Shown: positions 45,911 to 57,320 of the stretch, piece after piece
Layout: every line of letters starts with the position of its first letter
Position numbering within the stretch: position 1 is the stretch's first letter
Assembly: GCA_035515795.1 (NCBI GenBank)
Contig: DATJAY010000013.1
Span: 1-64,000 of the forward strand
Source: Candidatus Acidiferrales bacterium
GTDB lineage: Bacteria > Bacteroidota > Ignavibacteria > Kryptoniales > JAKASW01
Length of the DNA: 64,000 nucleotides
Reading direction: 5' to 3'
The notes under the pieces: model-generated
Seen by the model: only the letters and a program-made list of their open reading frames with translations
Database searches by the model: none
Told to the model about the DNA's origin: nothing
Translations under genes and position numbers: made by a program

Positions 45911-46999
45911 ATGAATCCGATGCCGAATCTTTCGAAAGCGATTCATGAAATGCCGAAGGTGATGTTACATGATCACCTCGACGGCGGCCTGCGTCCGGAA
46001 ACCGTGATAGAACTGGCGAAAGATCAGAAGTATGACAAACTCCCGACGAAGGATCCGGGTGAGCTTGCCGAATGGTTTCGCCGCGGTGCAAATAGGGGGA
46101 GCCTGCCGTTGTATCTTGAGGGGTTCACTCACACGTGCGGCGTTATGCAGACTTCGGAGGCGCTTGAGCGCGCTGCTTACGAGATGATGGAGGACATGAA
46201 GGAAGACGGCGTCGTTTATGTCGAGACAAGATTTGCTCCTGCGTTCCATACGGACAAAGGATTGCACTGGGAAGAAGTGGTCGGCTCGGTGCTTCGCGGT
46301 CTTGAGCGCGGGAAGAGAGAATTCCGAGTCGGATATGGATTGATAATCTGTGCAATGAGGAACATGAACCTGACCGAAGAGATGGCACAGCTTGCGGTCG
46401 ACTTCCGCGACCGCGGCGTCGTCGGGTTCGATCTCGCCGGCGAAGAGGGAGGCTATCCTCCGAAGAAGCATGTCGAAGCGTTTGAATATATTCAGCGGCA
46501 AAATTTTAATATTACAATACACGCCGGCGAAGGTTTTGGCAAGGAGTCGATCTGGCAGGCGATCCAATGGTGCGGCGCTCATCGCATCGGACATGCAACG
46601 AGGTTGATTGAAGATATAATCATATCCGAGGGGAAAGTTATAAAGCTCGGGACCCTTGCCCAATATGTTCTTGATAAAAGGATCCCGCTTGAGATCTGTC
46701 TCAGCTCGAATGTCCATACCGGCGCGGTCAAAAATCTTCAAGAACATCCGTTTGGAATTTATTACGAGAAAAAGTTCAGGGTGACATTGAACACCGACAA
46801 CCGCCTTATGAGTGCAACGACTTTATCCAAAGAATTCCAAATTGCCGAAGAAGTGTTCCACCTTAGTTTTGCCGAGATGGAAAAGCTCACTATCAATGCG
46901 ATGAAGAGTGCATTCCAGCCATACGACGAGAGAATAAGATACATCTATGATTGGATAAAACCGGGGTTTCAGAAATTGAGGGAGAAGTACGGACTTTAG
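45911..46999 (+). CDS. add: Adenosine deaminase
   Basis: A 362-residue zinc amidohydrolase that converts adenosine to inosine. The zinc ligands His20 and His22 are in LHDHLDGG, His204 in ITIHAGEG with Glu207 as proton donor, His228 in RIGHATR, and the last ligand Asp296 in LNTDNRLMS. The residue after it is asparagine where E. coli and mammalian enzymes have a second aspartate; the TDN form is common, as I recall, in actinobacterial-type enzymes. It starts seven bases after the YkoF-like gene and is part of that unit, followed closely by an alpha/beta hydrolase gene. Confidence 0.92.
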   Translation: MNPMPNLSKAIHEMPKVMLHDHLDGGLRPETVIELAKDQKYDKLPTKDPGELAEWFRRGANRGSLPLYLEGFTHTCGVMQTSEALERAAYEMMEDMKEDGVVYVETRFAPAFHTDKGLHWEEVVGSVLRGLERGKREFRVGYGLIICAMRNMNLTEEMAQLAVDFRDRGVVGFDLAGEEGGYPPKKHVEAFEYIQRQNFNITIHAGEGFGKESIWQAIQWCGAHRIGHATRLIEDIIISEGKVIKLGTLAQYVLDKRIPLEICLSSNVHTGAVKNLQEHPFGIYYEKKFRVTLNTDNRLMSATTLSKEFQIAEEVFHLSFAEMEKLTINAMKSAFQPYDERIRYIYDWIKPGFQKLREKYGL

Positions 47000-47028
47000 T
47001 TGTCTCCAATCAAATATGATCCGTTAGC

Positions 47029-47796
47029 ATGAAACTCTATTTCCACGCAGTCGGTCATGGCCACCCGCTCGTCATTCTTCATGGCTTGTTCGGCTCAAGC
47101 GACAACTGGTTTACTCTATCAAAATTTTTCGGGGAGAAATATAAAGTCTATGCGGTAGACCAGCGTAATCATGGCCGATCGCCGCACAGCGATGAATTTA
47201 GTTATCGTATCATGGCCGACGATATCAACGATCTGCTGATCCATGAAGGCATCCAGTCAGTTTATTTAATGGGGCATTCGATGGGCGGAAAAACCGCAAT
47301 GCAATTTGCTTTGATGTATACGGATAAGGTGGACAGGCTGATAGTCGTCGACATCGCACCAAAAGCTTATCCGAGAAAACATGACGCGATTTTTGAGGCG
47401 CTGTTCTCTTTGGATCTGGACAAATATAAGACGAGATCGGAGCTTGATTCTGCACTTTCCCGGCATATAAGCGATTACGCGGTCCGCCAGCTCTTGTTGA
47501 AAAATGTTTTCAGGGATGATGGCGGAAACTTTAAATGGAGAATCGATGTGGCGTCACTTGATAGAAACTACGACAGAATTAATGAGGGTGTAAACGATAC
47601 ACGCCAATTCGAAAAGCCCGCTCTTTTTATCCGGGGGGCGAAATCGTCTTACATTCTTGATAGTGATCTCCCGAAAATTAAATCTCTTTTTCCATCGGCA
47701 AAGGTTGTTTCAATAGAGGGCGCAGGCCATTGGGTGCATGCAGAGGCGCCGCGGAAATTTAGTGAAGCGGTGATGGAATTTTTAGATCGGCGTTAA
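47029..47796 (+). CDS. Alpha/beta hydrolase (YbfF-like esterase)
   Basis: A 255-residue hydrolase. The oxyanion motif is LHGLFGSSDNW, the nucleophile elbow is MGHSMGGK, and the acid/base pair lies near the C-terminus (a late Asp and the His of EGAGHWVHAEAP). LFGSSDNWFT and RNHGRSPHSDEFSY resemble YbfF/acyl-CoA-type esterases and the proteins annotated as abhydrolase domain 11. Substrate unknown. It starts 30 bases after add. Confidence 0.88.
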   Translation: MKLYFHAVGHGHPLVILHGLFGSSDNWFTLSKFFGEKYKVYAVDQRNHGRSPHSDEFSYRIMADDINDLLIHEGIQSVYLMGHSMGGKTAMQFALMYTDKVDRLIVVDIAPKAYPRKHDAIFEALFSLDLDKYKTRSELDSALSRHISDYAVRQLLLKNVFRDDGGNFKWRIDVASLDRNYDRINEGVNDTRQFEKPALFIRGAKSSYILDSDLPKIKSLFPSAKVVSIEGAGHWVHAEAPRKFSEAVMEFLDRR

Positions 47797-48017
47797 CGTT
47801 ACACATGATGGTCGATTTACCGGTCGACCGATGTTGCTTACCGAGTTTCTGTTCTTGGCCTTGTTGAGGATAAAATGAAATCGTTCAGGTGTGTATCAGT
47901 GGAACGTGTAGGTGAAGCCCCGACGCGGTTTTTAGACAAGTTTGAAACTCTTTTTATTAAATCTTAATTTATTTTCCCCGAGGGAATCTCTTCGGGATGA
48001 GAAAAACAGGAGGAAAA

Positions 48018-48491
48018 ATGTCAGTCGAGATTGGAAATAAAGCCCCCGACTTTAAGCTTTATGATACCGATAGAAAAGAGAGGAGTCTCTCGGAATTTGC
48101 AGGGAAGAAAGTGGTGCTCGCGTTTTATCCGGGCGCCTTTACCGGAGTCTGCACAAAAGAACTATGTAACTTTCGAGATTCGTTGAGCAAATTCAACAAC
48201 GTAAGCGCGCAGGTGGTTGGGATCAGCGTCGACCCGCCGTTTTCCAACAAGGCATTTGCTGACCAGAACAAATTGAATTTCCCGATCCTGTCGGATTTTA
48301 ACCGGCAGGTAGTCAAAACTTATGACGCGTACCATGAAAACTTTGCCGGCCTGAACGGCTACACGGCCGCGAAGAGATCGGTGTTCGTTCTCGACAAGAA
48401 TGGGATTGTAAGATACAAATGGGTTTCAGATAACCCCACTGTCGAGCCAAATTACGACGAAGTTCTTAAGTCGGTGGAATCCATGAAATGA
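48018..48491 (+). CDS. Peroxiredoxin (AhpE-like)
   Basis: A 157-residue thiol peroxidase: the peroxidatic cysteine is Cys45 in PGAFTGVCTKELC with a second cysteine at 50, and the strand-helix pattern IGNKAPDFKLYDTD is typical. Its GLNGYTAAKRSVFVLDKNGIV and the F-T-x-V-C-x-x-E-L-C motif fit the AhpE subgroup. It reduces peroxides with thioredoxin-type donors. The start is the ATG at 48018, eight bases after AGGAGG. A second peroxiredoxin of a different class follows about 110 bases later. Confidence 0.92.
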   Translation: MSVEIGNKAPDFKLYDTDRKERSLSEFAGKKVVLAFYPGAFTGVCTKELCNFRDSLSKFNNVSAQVVGISVDPPFSNKAFADQNKLNFPILSDFNRQVVKTYDAYHENFAGLNGYTAAKRSVFVLDKNGIVRYKWVSDNPTVEPNYDEVLKSVESMK

Positions 48492-48600
48492 GCGAGATGC
48501 ATTACGCAACATCTTACAAGATATCATTACGTCAGAACGACAAAAGAGGCATTTTGAAGTCATGACCTGGAAACTAATCTGAGGGAGGAGGATCAAAAAG

Positions 48601-49095
48601 ATGGCTAAAGCTACCAAGACATCGACGAAGAAAACTAGGAGTACCTTGGACCTTGGGAACAAAGCTCCGGATTTCTCTCTAAAAAACGACAATGGCGAGC
48701 CTGTAAAACTTTCGAATTACAAAGGCAAAAAAATTGTCTTATATTTTTATCCGAAGGATGATACACCCGGATGCACGGCAGAAGCCTGTTCATTCAGAGA
48801 TGGAATATCTGAGATCCAGAAGAAAGGCGCCGTCATTTTTGGAGTCAGTACCGACTCCGTTGAATCCCATAAAAAATTTAAGGAGAAGTATCATCTGAAC
48901 TTCCCGCTCCTGAGCGATGTCGACAAAAAGGTCGTCAACGCATACGGTGTGTGGAAAGAAAAAAATATGTACGGGAAAAAATATATGGGAATCGAGCGAA
49001 CGACGTTCGTAATTGATGAAGAAGGCAATATCAAGAGAGTATTCCCGAAAGTGAAAGTGGAAGGGCATTACGACGAAGTTCTGGCTGAGCTCTAA
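48601..49095 (+). CDS. bcp: Thioredoxin-dependent peroxiredoxin BCP/PrxQ
   Basis: A 164-residue peroxiredoxin. The peroxidatic Cys58 and the resolving Cys63 are in KDDTPGCTAEACSFRD, the hallmark of PrxQ/BCP, and IGVSTDSVESHKKF-like FGVSTDSVESHKKF follows. The first 14 residues (MAKATKTSTKKTRS) are a basic extension beyond the usual family start; GGGAGG at 48583-48591 supports this ATG. It presumably acts alongside the AhpE-like gene upstream in peroxide defence. Confidence 0.94.
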   Translation: MAKATKTSTKKTRSTLDLGNKAPDFSLKNDNGEPVKLSNYKGKKIVLYFYPKDDTPGCTAEACSFRDGISEIQKKGAVIFGVSTDSVESHKKFKEKYHLNFPLLSDVDKKVVNAYGVWKEKNMYGKKYMGIERTTFVIDEEGNIKRVFPKVKVEGHYDEVLAEL

Positions 49096-49181
49096 GATTT
49101 TGGCCGCCGGCTTCGCAAATCATATTTGTTCATGAAGGAATTTTTTGAATTTGTGGCTCATAAACTCAAGAGGACAATTTA

Positions 49182-49754
49182 ATGAATGAAGTAAAAGTCG
49201 AATTAGAACTTGAAGATTTGATACGCGAGATGCTCGTTAAACTCGAAGAGGATCCCGATCGCGAGGGTCTGAAGAAAACTCCATATCGTGTCGCGCGGGC
49301 GTATGAGTTTCTTACAAAGGGGTATAACCAGGATATCGAGTCTGTCATGAACAATGCCATCTTCGAAGAAAAGTACAGCTCGATGGTTCTGGTCAAGGAT
49401 ATCGACTTCTTCAGCTTATGTGAACACCATCTGCTTCCGTTCTTTGGAAAGGTGCATGTGGCGTATATACCGGACGGAAAGATAGTCGGTCTCTCCAAGA
49501 TGCCCCGCATCGTGGAGGTATTTGCAAGACGCCTGCAAGTTCAGGAAAGGATGACGCAGCAGATTGCGGACACTTTGTACGATTACCTTTCGCCTCGCGG
49601 GGTTGGCGTCGTCATCGAAGCGCAGCATCTTTGTATGATGATGCGGGGAGTCGAGAAACAGAATTCGATTGCGACTACGAGCGCGATGCTTGGCGAATTC
49701 CGTGAAGATGTGAAGACGAGGGATGAATTTCTGAATCTCATTAACCGAAGGTAA
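49182..49754 (+). CDS. folE: GTP cyclohydrolase I
   Basis: A 190-residue type IB-free, classical FolE: zinc ligands are in [20 protein letters not shown] (Cys and His) and [16 protein letters not shown] (second Cys). [18 protein letters not shown] at the N-terminus and [12 protein letters not shown] are typical. It opens GTP to dihydroneopterin triphosphate, the first step of folate synthesis. The SDR gene starts seven bases on, as is common where folE is followed by a pteridine or other reductase. Confidence 0.95.
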   Translation: MNEVKVELELEDLIREMLVKLEEDPDREGLKKTPYRVARAYEFLTKGYNQDIESVMNNAIFEEKYSSMVLVKDIDFFSLCEHHLLPFFGKVHVAYIPDGKIVGLSKMPRIVEVFARRLQVQERMTQQIADTLYDYLSPRGVGVVIEAQHLCMMMRGVEKQNSIATTSAMLGEFREDVKTRDEFLNLINRR

Positions 49755-49760
49755 GCGCCT

Positions 49761-50468
49761 TTGGGGCTCAGAGGCAAAGTAGCAATTATAACGGGTGCCA
49801 GCAAAGGCATCGGCAAGGCAATTGCGGAACATTACGGGCGTGAGGGCGCAAAGCTGATCATCTCGGCCAGACACGGGGAAATGCTTCACAAAACAAACGA
49901 TGAATTGAAATCGAACGGAGTGGAGTCGATGGCTGTCATCGCCGACATGGCGAGAGAGGACGACGTAAAAAAGCTGGTTAAGACGGCAGCCGACACTTTT
50001 GGACGAATTGATGTGCTAGTAAACAATGCCGGCTTCGGGGTATTTAAACCTGTTTCTGAAATGACCACCGGAGAGTATGACGAACTCTTTGATGTCAATA
50101 TGCGGGGAACATTTATAGCGACCCGCGAAGTGTTGAAATACATGACCGGACAAAACGACGGTGTCATAATTAACATTGCTTCTCTCGCGGGAAAAAACGC
50201 CGTCGAGAACGGCGCTGCATATGCGGCAACGAAGTGGGCAATGCTCGGATTCGGCAAGAGTCTCATGCTGGAGGTCCGCAAGTATAATATCCGAGTAATT
50301 ACGATTTGTCCGGGTTCGGTCGATACGGATTTTTCATTTGGACACTCTCCAAACCGGGATAGAGTCTTAAAGCCTGAGGATGTAGCAGAAGCTGCAGTTC
50401 TAGCCGCATCACTTCCCGCACGAGCCATGATGAGTGAAATTGATCTGAGGCCTACGAACCCAAAGTAA
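49761..50468 (+). CDS. Short-chain dehydrogenase/reductase
   Basis: A 235-residue SDR: the cofactor motif is TGASKGIGKAIAEHYG, NNAGFG is the structural NNAG motif, a catalytic serine precedes YAATKWAMLGF, and PGSVDTDF follows, all of the classical family with the Tyr-x3-Lys intact. The TTG start is eight bases after AAGGTAAG. Location after folE is consistent with a pteridine or general carbonyl reductase (sepiapterin-reductase-like annotations are common), but the substrate cannot be read from sequence. Confidence 0.88.
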   Translation: MGLRGKVAIITGASKGIGKAIAEHYGREGAKLIISARHGEMLHKTNDELKSNGVESMAVIADMAREDDVKKLVKTAADTFGRIDVLVNNAGFGVFKPVSEMTTGEYDELFDVNMRGTFIATREVLKYMTGQNDGVIINIASLAGKNAVENGAAYAATKWAMLGFGKSLMLEVRKYNIRVITICPGSVDTDFSFGHSPNRDRVLKPEDVAEAAVLAASLPARAMMSEIDLRPTNPK

Positions 50469-50602
50469 TCGACTTCTTCGAAAACTCTCCGGTATATTCA
50501 AGCAGGATGTGATCGAGGAAGTGCGGCGGCTGAAAAGTCTGCCGAGATGATTACCTAATCCGAATGCGGCTTTGTATATTGTAGTCAAAAAGATTTTTCG
50601 AA

Positions 50603-51898
50603 TTGACGAAACTGTTTCTCCTGCGCGTTAGATCCCGAATAAGAAAAAACTTCAAGTCGCTGCGGCATTATAATTATCGGCTGTACTGGATTGCGCAGCT
50701 TATTTCTGTTTCCGGCACATGGATGCAGAACGTCGCCCTTGCATGGCTTGTCGTAACACTTACCGGTTCAGCTGTCGCGCTCGGTACCGCGACCGCGCTG
50801 CAATTTCTCCCCACACTTTTTCTGTCCCTCTTCGCAGGGGTCCTGATCGATCGTCTGCCGAAAAGAAAAATCATAATCCTTACTCAATCGGTTTCTGCAA
50901 TCCAGGCTTTCATCCTCTGGGGGTTAGTCGCGTTCAAAGCGATCACTCTGTGGGAAATCTATGCTCTCTCGCTTCTGATTGGTCTCGCAAATGCGTTCGA
51001 CCAGCCGGGGCGGCAGGCTTTTGTTGCAGAGATGGTGCCCGACGAAGACGTCGGGAATGCGATTGCATTGAATTCGCTTCTCTTCAATGCGGCAAGGACT
51101 GTCGGGCCGGCAATCGCGGGGTTTACAATTGCGGCAATCGGAGTGGCGTCAAGTTTTTTTCTCAACGGTGTAAGTTTCCTTGCGATAATCGTAGCATTGC
51201 TCATGATGAGGAAACCTCAGCTCAGAATCTTTGGCTCAAAGGTTGACTTCAGCATGAAGGATGGGCTGAGAGAAGGGATCTCATTCGCAGTCCACGAGCC
51301 GACAATCGCATCACTTCTGATTGTGCTTTCCTTCCTCGGGACTTTTGGTTTTAATTTCAGCACCGTCCTGCCTCTTCTCACAAAATTCGTGATGAACGGA
51401 GGGCCGGAGATGTTCGGAGTCCTTACCTCGTCGCTCGGCATCGGTTCGATGCTGGGCGCGCTGATCATAGCGGGAAGGCAAAAACCGACGAGAAAGTTTA
51501 TCTATTTTTTCGCAGCGGTGTTTGGGGTTATGGATATTGCAATCTCGTTTTCCCGCAGTTACGTCTTTACGATAATCTTTCTTGTTTCGCTCGGTATCGC
51601 AAGCATAGCGTACATAGCATCAACCAATACTTCACTTCAGATGAACAGCCCGAAAGAATTACGGGGGAGGATAATGGGATTGTATGTGGTGATTTTTGCT
51701 GGTAGCACTCCGATCGGTGCAATGTTCACGGGGTTTATGGCAGATCTGCTCGGGACGGCAATGATGATTTTGGTCGAGGGTCTGTTGTGTTTGATGGGAG
51801 TTGGCGTCGGGACACTTTACATCAGGAGGAGAACCGTTGCAGGCGCGAGGAGAATTGAGGAAAAACCTTGCGAAAGCTCTGAGCCTTCGCAAGGCTAG
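50603..51898 (+). CDS. MFS transporter (EntS/MFS_3-type)
   Basis: A 431-residue transporter with twelve predicted helices. The N-terminal YRLYWIAQLISVSGTWMQN and the loop 2-3 motif GVLIDRLPKRKIIIL, then LANAFDQPGRQAFVAEMV, are typical of the MFS_3/EntS group that exports siderophores or drugs. The TTG start is assumed; no ATG lies nearby and the first 25 residues are basic. Its last codons carry a nine-pair hairpin that can serve as the terminator for the opposite gene. Confidence 0.9.
   Translation: MTKLFLLRVRSRIRKNFKSLRHYNYRLYWIAQLISVSGTWMQNVALAWLVVTLTGSAVALGTATALQFLPTLFLSLFAGVLIDRLPKRKIIILTQSVSAIQAFILWGLVAFKAITLWEIYALSLLIGLANAFDQPGRQAFVAEMVPDEDVGNAIALNSLLFNAARTVGPAIAGFTIAAIGVASSFFLNGVSFLAIIVALLMMRKPQLRIFGSKVDFSMKDGLREGISFAVHEPTIASLLIVLSFLGTFGFNFSTVLPLLTKFVMNGGPEMFGVLTSSLGIGSMLGALIIAGRQKPTRKFIYFFAAVFGVMDIAISFSRSYVFTIIFLVSLGIASIAYIASTNTSLQMNSPKELRGRIMGLYVVIFAGSTPIGAMFTGFMADLLGTAMMILVEGLLCLMGVGVGTLYIRRRTVAGARRIEEKPCESSEPSQG
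51861..51894 (-). terminator. Terminator for the Spy-like gene inside the MFS gene
   Basis: On the minus strand CCTTGCGAA and TTCGCAAGG form a perfect nine-pair stem with an 11-base loop and then TTTTT. It lies within the final codons of the MFS gene and 26 bases beyond the stop of the minus-strand gene. A second dyad, TCCGGATT/AATCCGGA, overlaps that stop. Confidence 0.75.
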
Positions 51899-51919
51899 TC
51901 GTCCTCATAACTTCCGGAT

Positions 51920-52696
51920 TTATTTCGATGAATCCGGAGTCTGCTCTTCGGGGCTCCGATTCATCATATCCTTCATCATTTCGGCTCTATTTCTCATAAA
52001 TTCCGCCGATCCTGTAATGTCCATATTGTCCATCATCGGTGCGTCGAACATTTCCACGTCATCAGGGGAAGAATCGTCGTCAAACAATATATCGGCATCT
52101 GCCGTCGACCCCAAATAATCCATGTCGTCGGCACCGGGATCGTTGTCCAATCCTTCGCCGAGCATCGGTCCTTCGTTTGTCATCGGACCCACGCCGAGAC
52201 GTTGCTTTCTCATCTGCATCATCCCGTTCCTTCCGTTCGTTCGCATTCTAATCATCATCCTTCTCTTCTGCATTGCCATCCCAGGATGCTGTAGAACCTT
52301 TTTCCAAATCTTTTGTTGATCGGGTGTCAAGATTTTGTTTATTGCGAACCACCCATCGAGAAGATTTTTGCGAATCTGAACCTGCAATTTTGCAATGTCG
52401 TCGAGTTTATCCGCTATTGCACTCTCATCAGGAGTCTCTGCGGAAGCCAGTCGCTCGTAGTCTAAACGATCATGTGCAATTTGAGCGCGGAGATCGATTT
52501 GCTTCTGCATAATGCCGAATCTAATTTTTTGAACGGTCGCTTTTTGCTCGTCGGTGAGTTTAAGTCCGTTGCGGGCGTGCATCATGGTCCGGTGCCTTCC
52601 CCAGGTCGAATCGTCAGGGGAACCCTGAGGCTGGGCCATCACGCTGCCGGCCGCAGCCATAATACAAAAGGACGTGATCAACAATTCTATTCTCAT
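51920..52696 (-). CDS. Periplasmic Spy/CpxP-like (LTxxQ-type) protein
   Basis: A 258-residue exported protein with a signal peptide (IELLITSFCIMAAAGSVMA). The helical core has LKLTDEQKATVQKIRFGIM and the second half-repeat ILTPDQQKIWKKVL, two L-T-x-x-Q-type motifs of the Spy/CpxP/heavy-metal-sensor family. The C-terminal third is acidic and rich in Met and Asp (DDDSSPDDVEMFDAPMMDN) and low in complexity, which is unusual for Spy. It could be a chaperone or a metal-responsive protein. AAGGAG precedes the start. Confidence 0.8.
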   Translation of the reverse strand: MRIELLITSFCIMAAAGSVMAQPQGSPDDSTWGRHRTMMHARNGLKLTDEQKATVQKIRFGIMQKQIDLRAQIAHDRLDYERLASAETPDESAIADKLDDIAKLQVQIRKNLLDGWFAINKILTPDQQKIWKKVLQHPGMAMQKRRMMIRMRTNGRNGMMQMRKQRLGVGPMTNEGPMLGEGLDNDPGADDMDYLGSTADADILFDDDSSPDDVEMFDAPMMDNMDITGSAEFMRNRAEMMKDMMNRSPEEQTPDSSK

Positions 52697-52931
52697 GTCT
52701 TTTTACTCCTTTGATTGAATTCTATTGTTTGACACAACTTGAATCCTTTAGGTTTAAAGTGAATCGTGAATTGATAAGCTTGCGAGCTCTTTTAATGGCA
52801 TATGCGCATCAGTCCAAAGGACGGATAAGCGGCGGAAATATTTCATAGGATGGTTTTCAAAGCCAAGGTAGGAACATTCGTACATGGCGATGCTTTAGCT
52901 TGAAGAGCTTTTTATCCTTTTTTATATTCAA
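52697..52931. other. Divergent intergenic region
   Basis: Between the Spy-like gene (minus) and the amidohydrolase gene (plus). Apart from the promoter-like element at 52900-52928, I see no gene, clear hairpin or RNA in it. Confidence 0.5.
52900..52928 (+). promoter_or_regulatory. Promoter-like element very close to the amidohydrolase start
   Basis: TTGAAG, 17-base spacer, TATATT (5/6 in the -10). The -10 ends three bases before the ATG at 52932, so transcription would start at or within the gene; the mRNA might be leaderless. Confidence 0.3.
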
Positions 52932-54121
52932 ATGGTGAAAACAATTCTTCGAAGCAGAATACTCGCCGGAAATTCACAGACGATCGCTGAGGACGCGGGC
53001 ATTGTTGTGGAGAACGGATTTGTGACGGGAGTCGGGAAATTTGCGGAAGTGAAGCAAGGGATTGTTGGTGCCCGTACCCTTGAGTTTGACGGAATAATCT
53101 GTCCGGCTTTGATCAATTCCCACACTCATCTGGAATTGTCCCCCTTCAAGAAGATTCCTCATAAAGACTTCGTCGATTGGGTGCTGCATCTGGTCTCCGT
53201 AAGATATTCGCGGCAATACAGCGATGTGCGGTCCGAATGTGTGGAGGCGAAGTGCCAGTCTGAAAAATTGGGGACGTCATATTTTGTCAATGTCGGAAAC
53301 GACTTCGAGCTCAACGAATTCCTCGGCAAGAATCAGCTCTTTCAATTTGAGCAGATCGGGATGAATGTCACCGCAGCGGAGGACATTTTTAAAAAGGCGG
53401 TATCATTTCTTTCGGGAAAAAACGAGATTCAAGCTGCGCTCGCAATACACGGACCGTATTCGACATCGGCACAGTTGATGAAAAAGATCAAGACGTTCAA
53501 CAACAGCAGGAATCTGATTACTTCTGTGCATCTTGCAGAGACCGAGAGTGAAGTCGAGTTCATAAGGTTCGGGAGGGGAAGAATGACTGACCTTCTGAAT
53601 ATGCGACTGGGTACGGGCAGCTGGTCATTCCGCGGAACGGGATTGTCTCCCGTCGAGTATGTTGACTCGCTTGGGATACTCGACGAAAAGACTCTTTGCG
53701 TGCATTGTGTATTTGTCGAGGAAAAGGACCTGGAGATATTGAAGAAACGTAACTGCGGAATCGTTGTTTGTGTCCGCAGCAATCGCAACCTCAGCGGTTC
53801 GATCCCTGATATTTCTAGATTTATGAAGAGTGGAATCAGGGTGATGCTGGGCACCGACAGCCTGGCGAGTTCACCCGACCTTGACATGTTCGCGGAGATG
53901 TCATCGTTCTACGGAGAGTACCATGATGTACTCAATCCATCCGCAGTTTTCCGGATGGCGACAACGGATCCCTCTGAATTTCTGGGAATAAAAAATCTTT
54001 ACGGCGAGATTGCACCGGGGAAAAGCGCATCGGTAGTTTTTGCGCCGTTCGCGGAAAAAAAAGAGAACGTATTCGAGTTTTTGGTTTCGGAAGCTAAGGG
54101 AAAGACGCAGGTTGTCAGCTG

Positions 54122-54125
<4 letters not shown>
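52932..54125 (+). CDS. Amidohydrolase (aminodeoxyfutalosine/MTA deaminase-like)
   Basis: A 397-residue metal-dependent deaminase-type protein: the HxH metal motif is LINSHTHLELS, the third and fourth His positions are in VHLAETESE and CVHCVFVEE, and the last metal Asp is in MLGTDSLASSPDLDM. The family covers cytosine, methylthioadenosine and aminodeoxyfutalosine deaminases; TDSLASSP is common in the aminodeoxyfutalosine group (menaquinone by the futalosine route). No other mqn gene is here, so that remains possible and unproven. Its stop overlaps the next start. Confidence 0.82.
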
Positions 54126-55985
<1,860 letters not shown>

Positions 55986-55997
55986 TCGGAGATCCCG

Positions 55998-57227
55998 ATG
56001 CGGGAACAGTTTAAGTTTGATGACATCGAAGCTGCCGTCGAAGACATTCGACAGGGCAAAATCATAATCGTTGTCGATGATGAGGAGCGCGAAAACGAGG
56101 GCGACTTTGTTGTCGCGGCCGAGAAGATTTCGCCCGAGATAATAAATTTTTTTGCAAAGCATGCGCGCGGAATAATTTGCGTGGCGTTGCTGCCGGAACG
56201 AGCCGACGAACTTCAGCTGGATATGATGGTCGGGGAAAACACTTCGCTGCACCAGACCGCTTTCACCGTAAGCGTCGATGTGCTGAAGGGAACGACCACC
56301 GGAGTCTCGGCCTCTGATCGCGCAGCTACGATTAGAGCGCTCGTCAGTCGCGATACCAAGCCTTCGGATCTGGGAAGACCCGGTCATATCTTCCCGCTTC
56401 GTGCGATGAAAGAAGGCGTCCTGAGAAGGGCCGGACATACCGAGGCGGGGATTGATTTGGCAGGATTAGCTTCACTTTATCCTGCCGCAGTTTTGTGCGA
56501 GATAATGAACGACGACGGTACGATGGCGCGTGTTCCGCAGCTCATAAAGATTGCGCGGGAATTCGGACTTCATATTGTAACGATTCGCGACTTGATCCAT
56601 TACAGGATGCAGCGCGAAAAAATGGTGAAACAGATCGTGTCAACGAAGTTGCCGACGAAGTACGGAAATTTCAATTTGCATCTTTATCAGAGCACCATCG
56701 ACAAAAAGGAACACCTTGCACTGGTCAAAGGGGAAATAACTGCCGATGTGCCGGTTCTAGTTCGCGTACATTCCGAGTGCCTCACGGGAGATGTGTTTGC
56801 GTCCCGGAGATGCGATTGCGGTGAACAGCTTCATCGCGCCATGATGATGGTTGAGCAAGAGGGTACAGGTGTAGTTCTCTATATGCGCCAGGAAGGCCGC
56901 GGAATCGGGCTGGTCAACAAGATCAAAGCATATAAACTTCAAGACGACGGGCATGATACTGTAGAGGCGAATGAAAAACTGGGATTTAAAGCAGACTTGC
57001 GCGATTACGGAATCGGGGCGCAGATATTGGTTGACCTGGGTGTCAAGAAGATGCGCCTGATGACGAATAATCCCAAGAAGATAGTCGGGCTTGAAGGATA
57101 TGGGCTCGAGGTTGTGGAGAGAGTGCCGATTGAAGTAGAACCCAATGAGATAAATCAGAGATATCTCGAAACCAAACGTGATAAATTAGGTCATTTCATC
57201 CTCGATTCTGAGGATGAGAATCTTTAG
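55998..57227 (+). CDS. ribBA: Bifunctional DHBP synthase / GTP cyclohydrolase II RibBA
   Basis: A 409-residue two-domain enzyme of riboflavin synthesis. Residues 1-205 are 3,4-dihydroxy-2-butanone-4-phosphate synthase ([14 protein letters not shown], then [25 protein letters not shown]). Residues 206-409 are GTP cyclohydrolase II, with the zinc-binding [21 protein letters not shown] and [19 protein letters not shown]. Both active sites look intact. It starts 12 bases after yajC and ends before a hairpin. Confidence 0.96.
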   Translation: MREQFKFDDIEAAVEDIRQGKIIIVVDDEERENEGDFVVAAEKISPEIINFFAKHARGIICVALLPERADELQLDMMVGENTSLHQTAFTVSVDVLKGTTTGVSASDRAATIRALVSRDTKPSDLGRPGHIFPLRAMKEGVLRRAGHTEAGIDLAGLASLYPAAVLCEIMNDDGTMARVPQLIKIAREFGLHIVTIRDLIHYRMQREKMVKQIVSTKLPTKYGNFNLHLYQSTIDKKEHLALVKGEITADVPVLVRVHSECLTGDVFASRRCDCGEQLHRAMMMVEQEGTGVVLYMRQEGRGIGLVNKIKAYKLQDDGHDTVEANEKLGFKADLRDYGIGAQILVDLGVKKMRLMTNNPKKIVGLEGYGLEVVERVPIEVEPNEINQRYLETKRDKLGHFILDSEDENL

Positions 57228-57250
57228 AGAAAATTTGTTATATTAAAGTC

Positions 57251-57290
57251 AAGCCATTTTGCTCAGCATCCCTGGGCAAATGGCTTTCGT
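57251..57290 (+). terminator. Hairpin between ribBA and greA, probable terminator
   Basis: AAGCCATTTTGC (57251-57262) pairs with GCAAATGGCTT (57276-57286) with one bulged T, an 11-pair stem, and then CGTATTTTAG. The T-tract is interrupted, so termination may be partial, letting greA be read through. Confidence 0.5.
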
Positions 57291-57320
57291 ATTTTAGTGA
57301 AACGATTTCTGGAGGTGCAG

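Noticed and set aside
45911-46999. Asp-to-Asn change next to the last metal ligand in adenosine deaminase as a novelty
   Set aside because: The TDN form is, as I recall, normal in one branch of the family, so it is not evidence of a new function.
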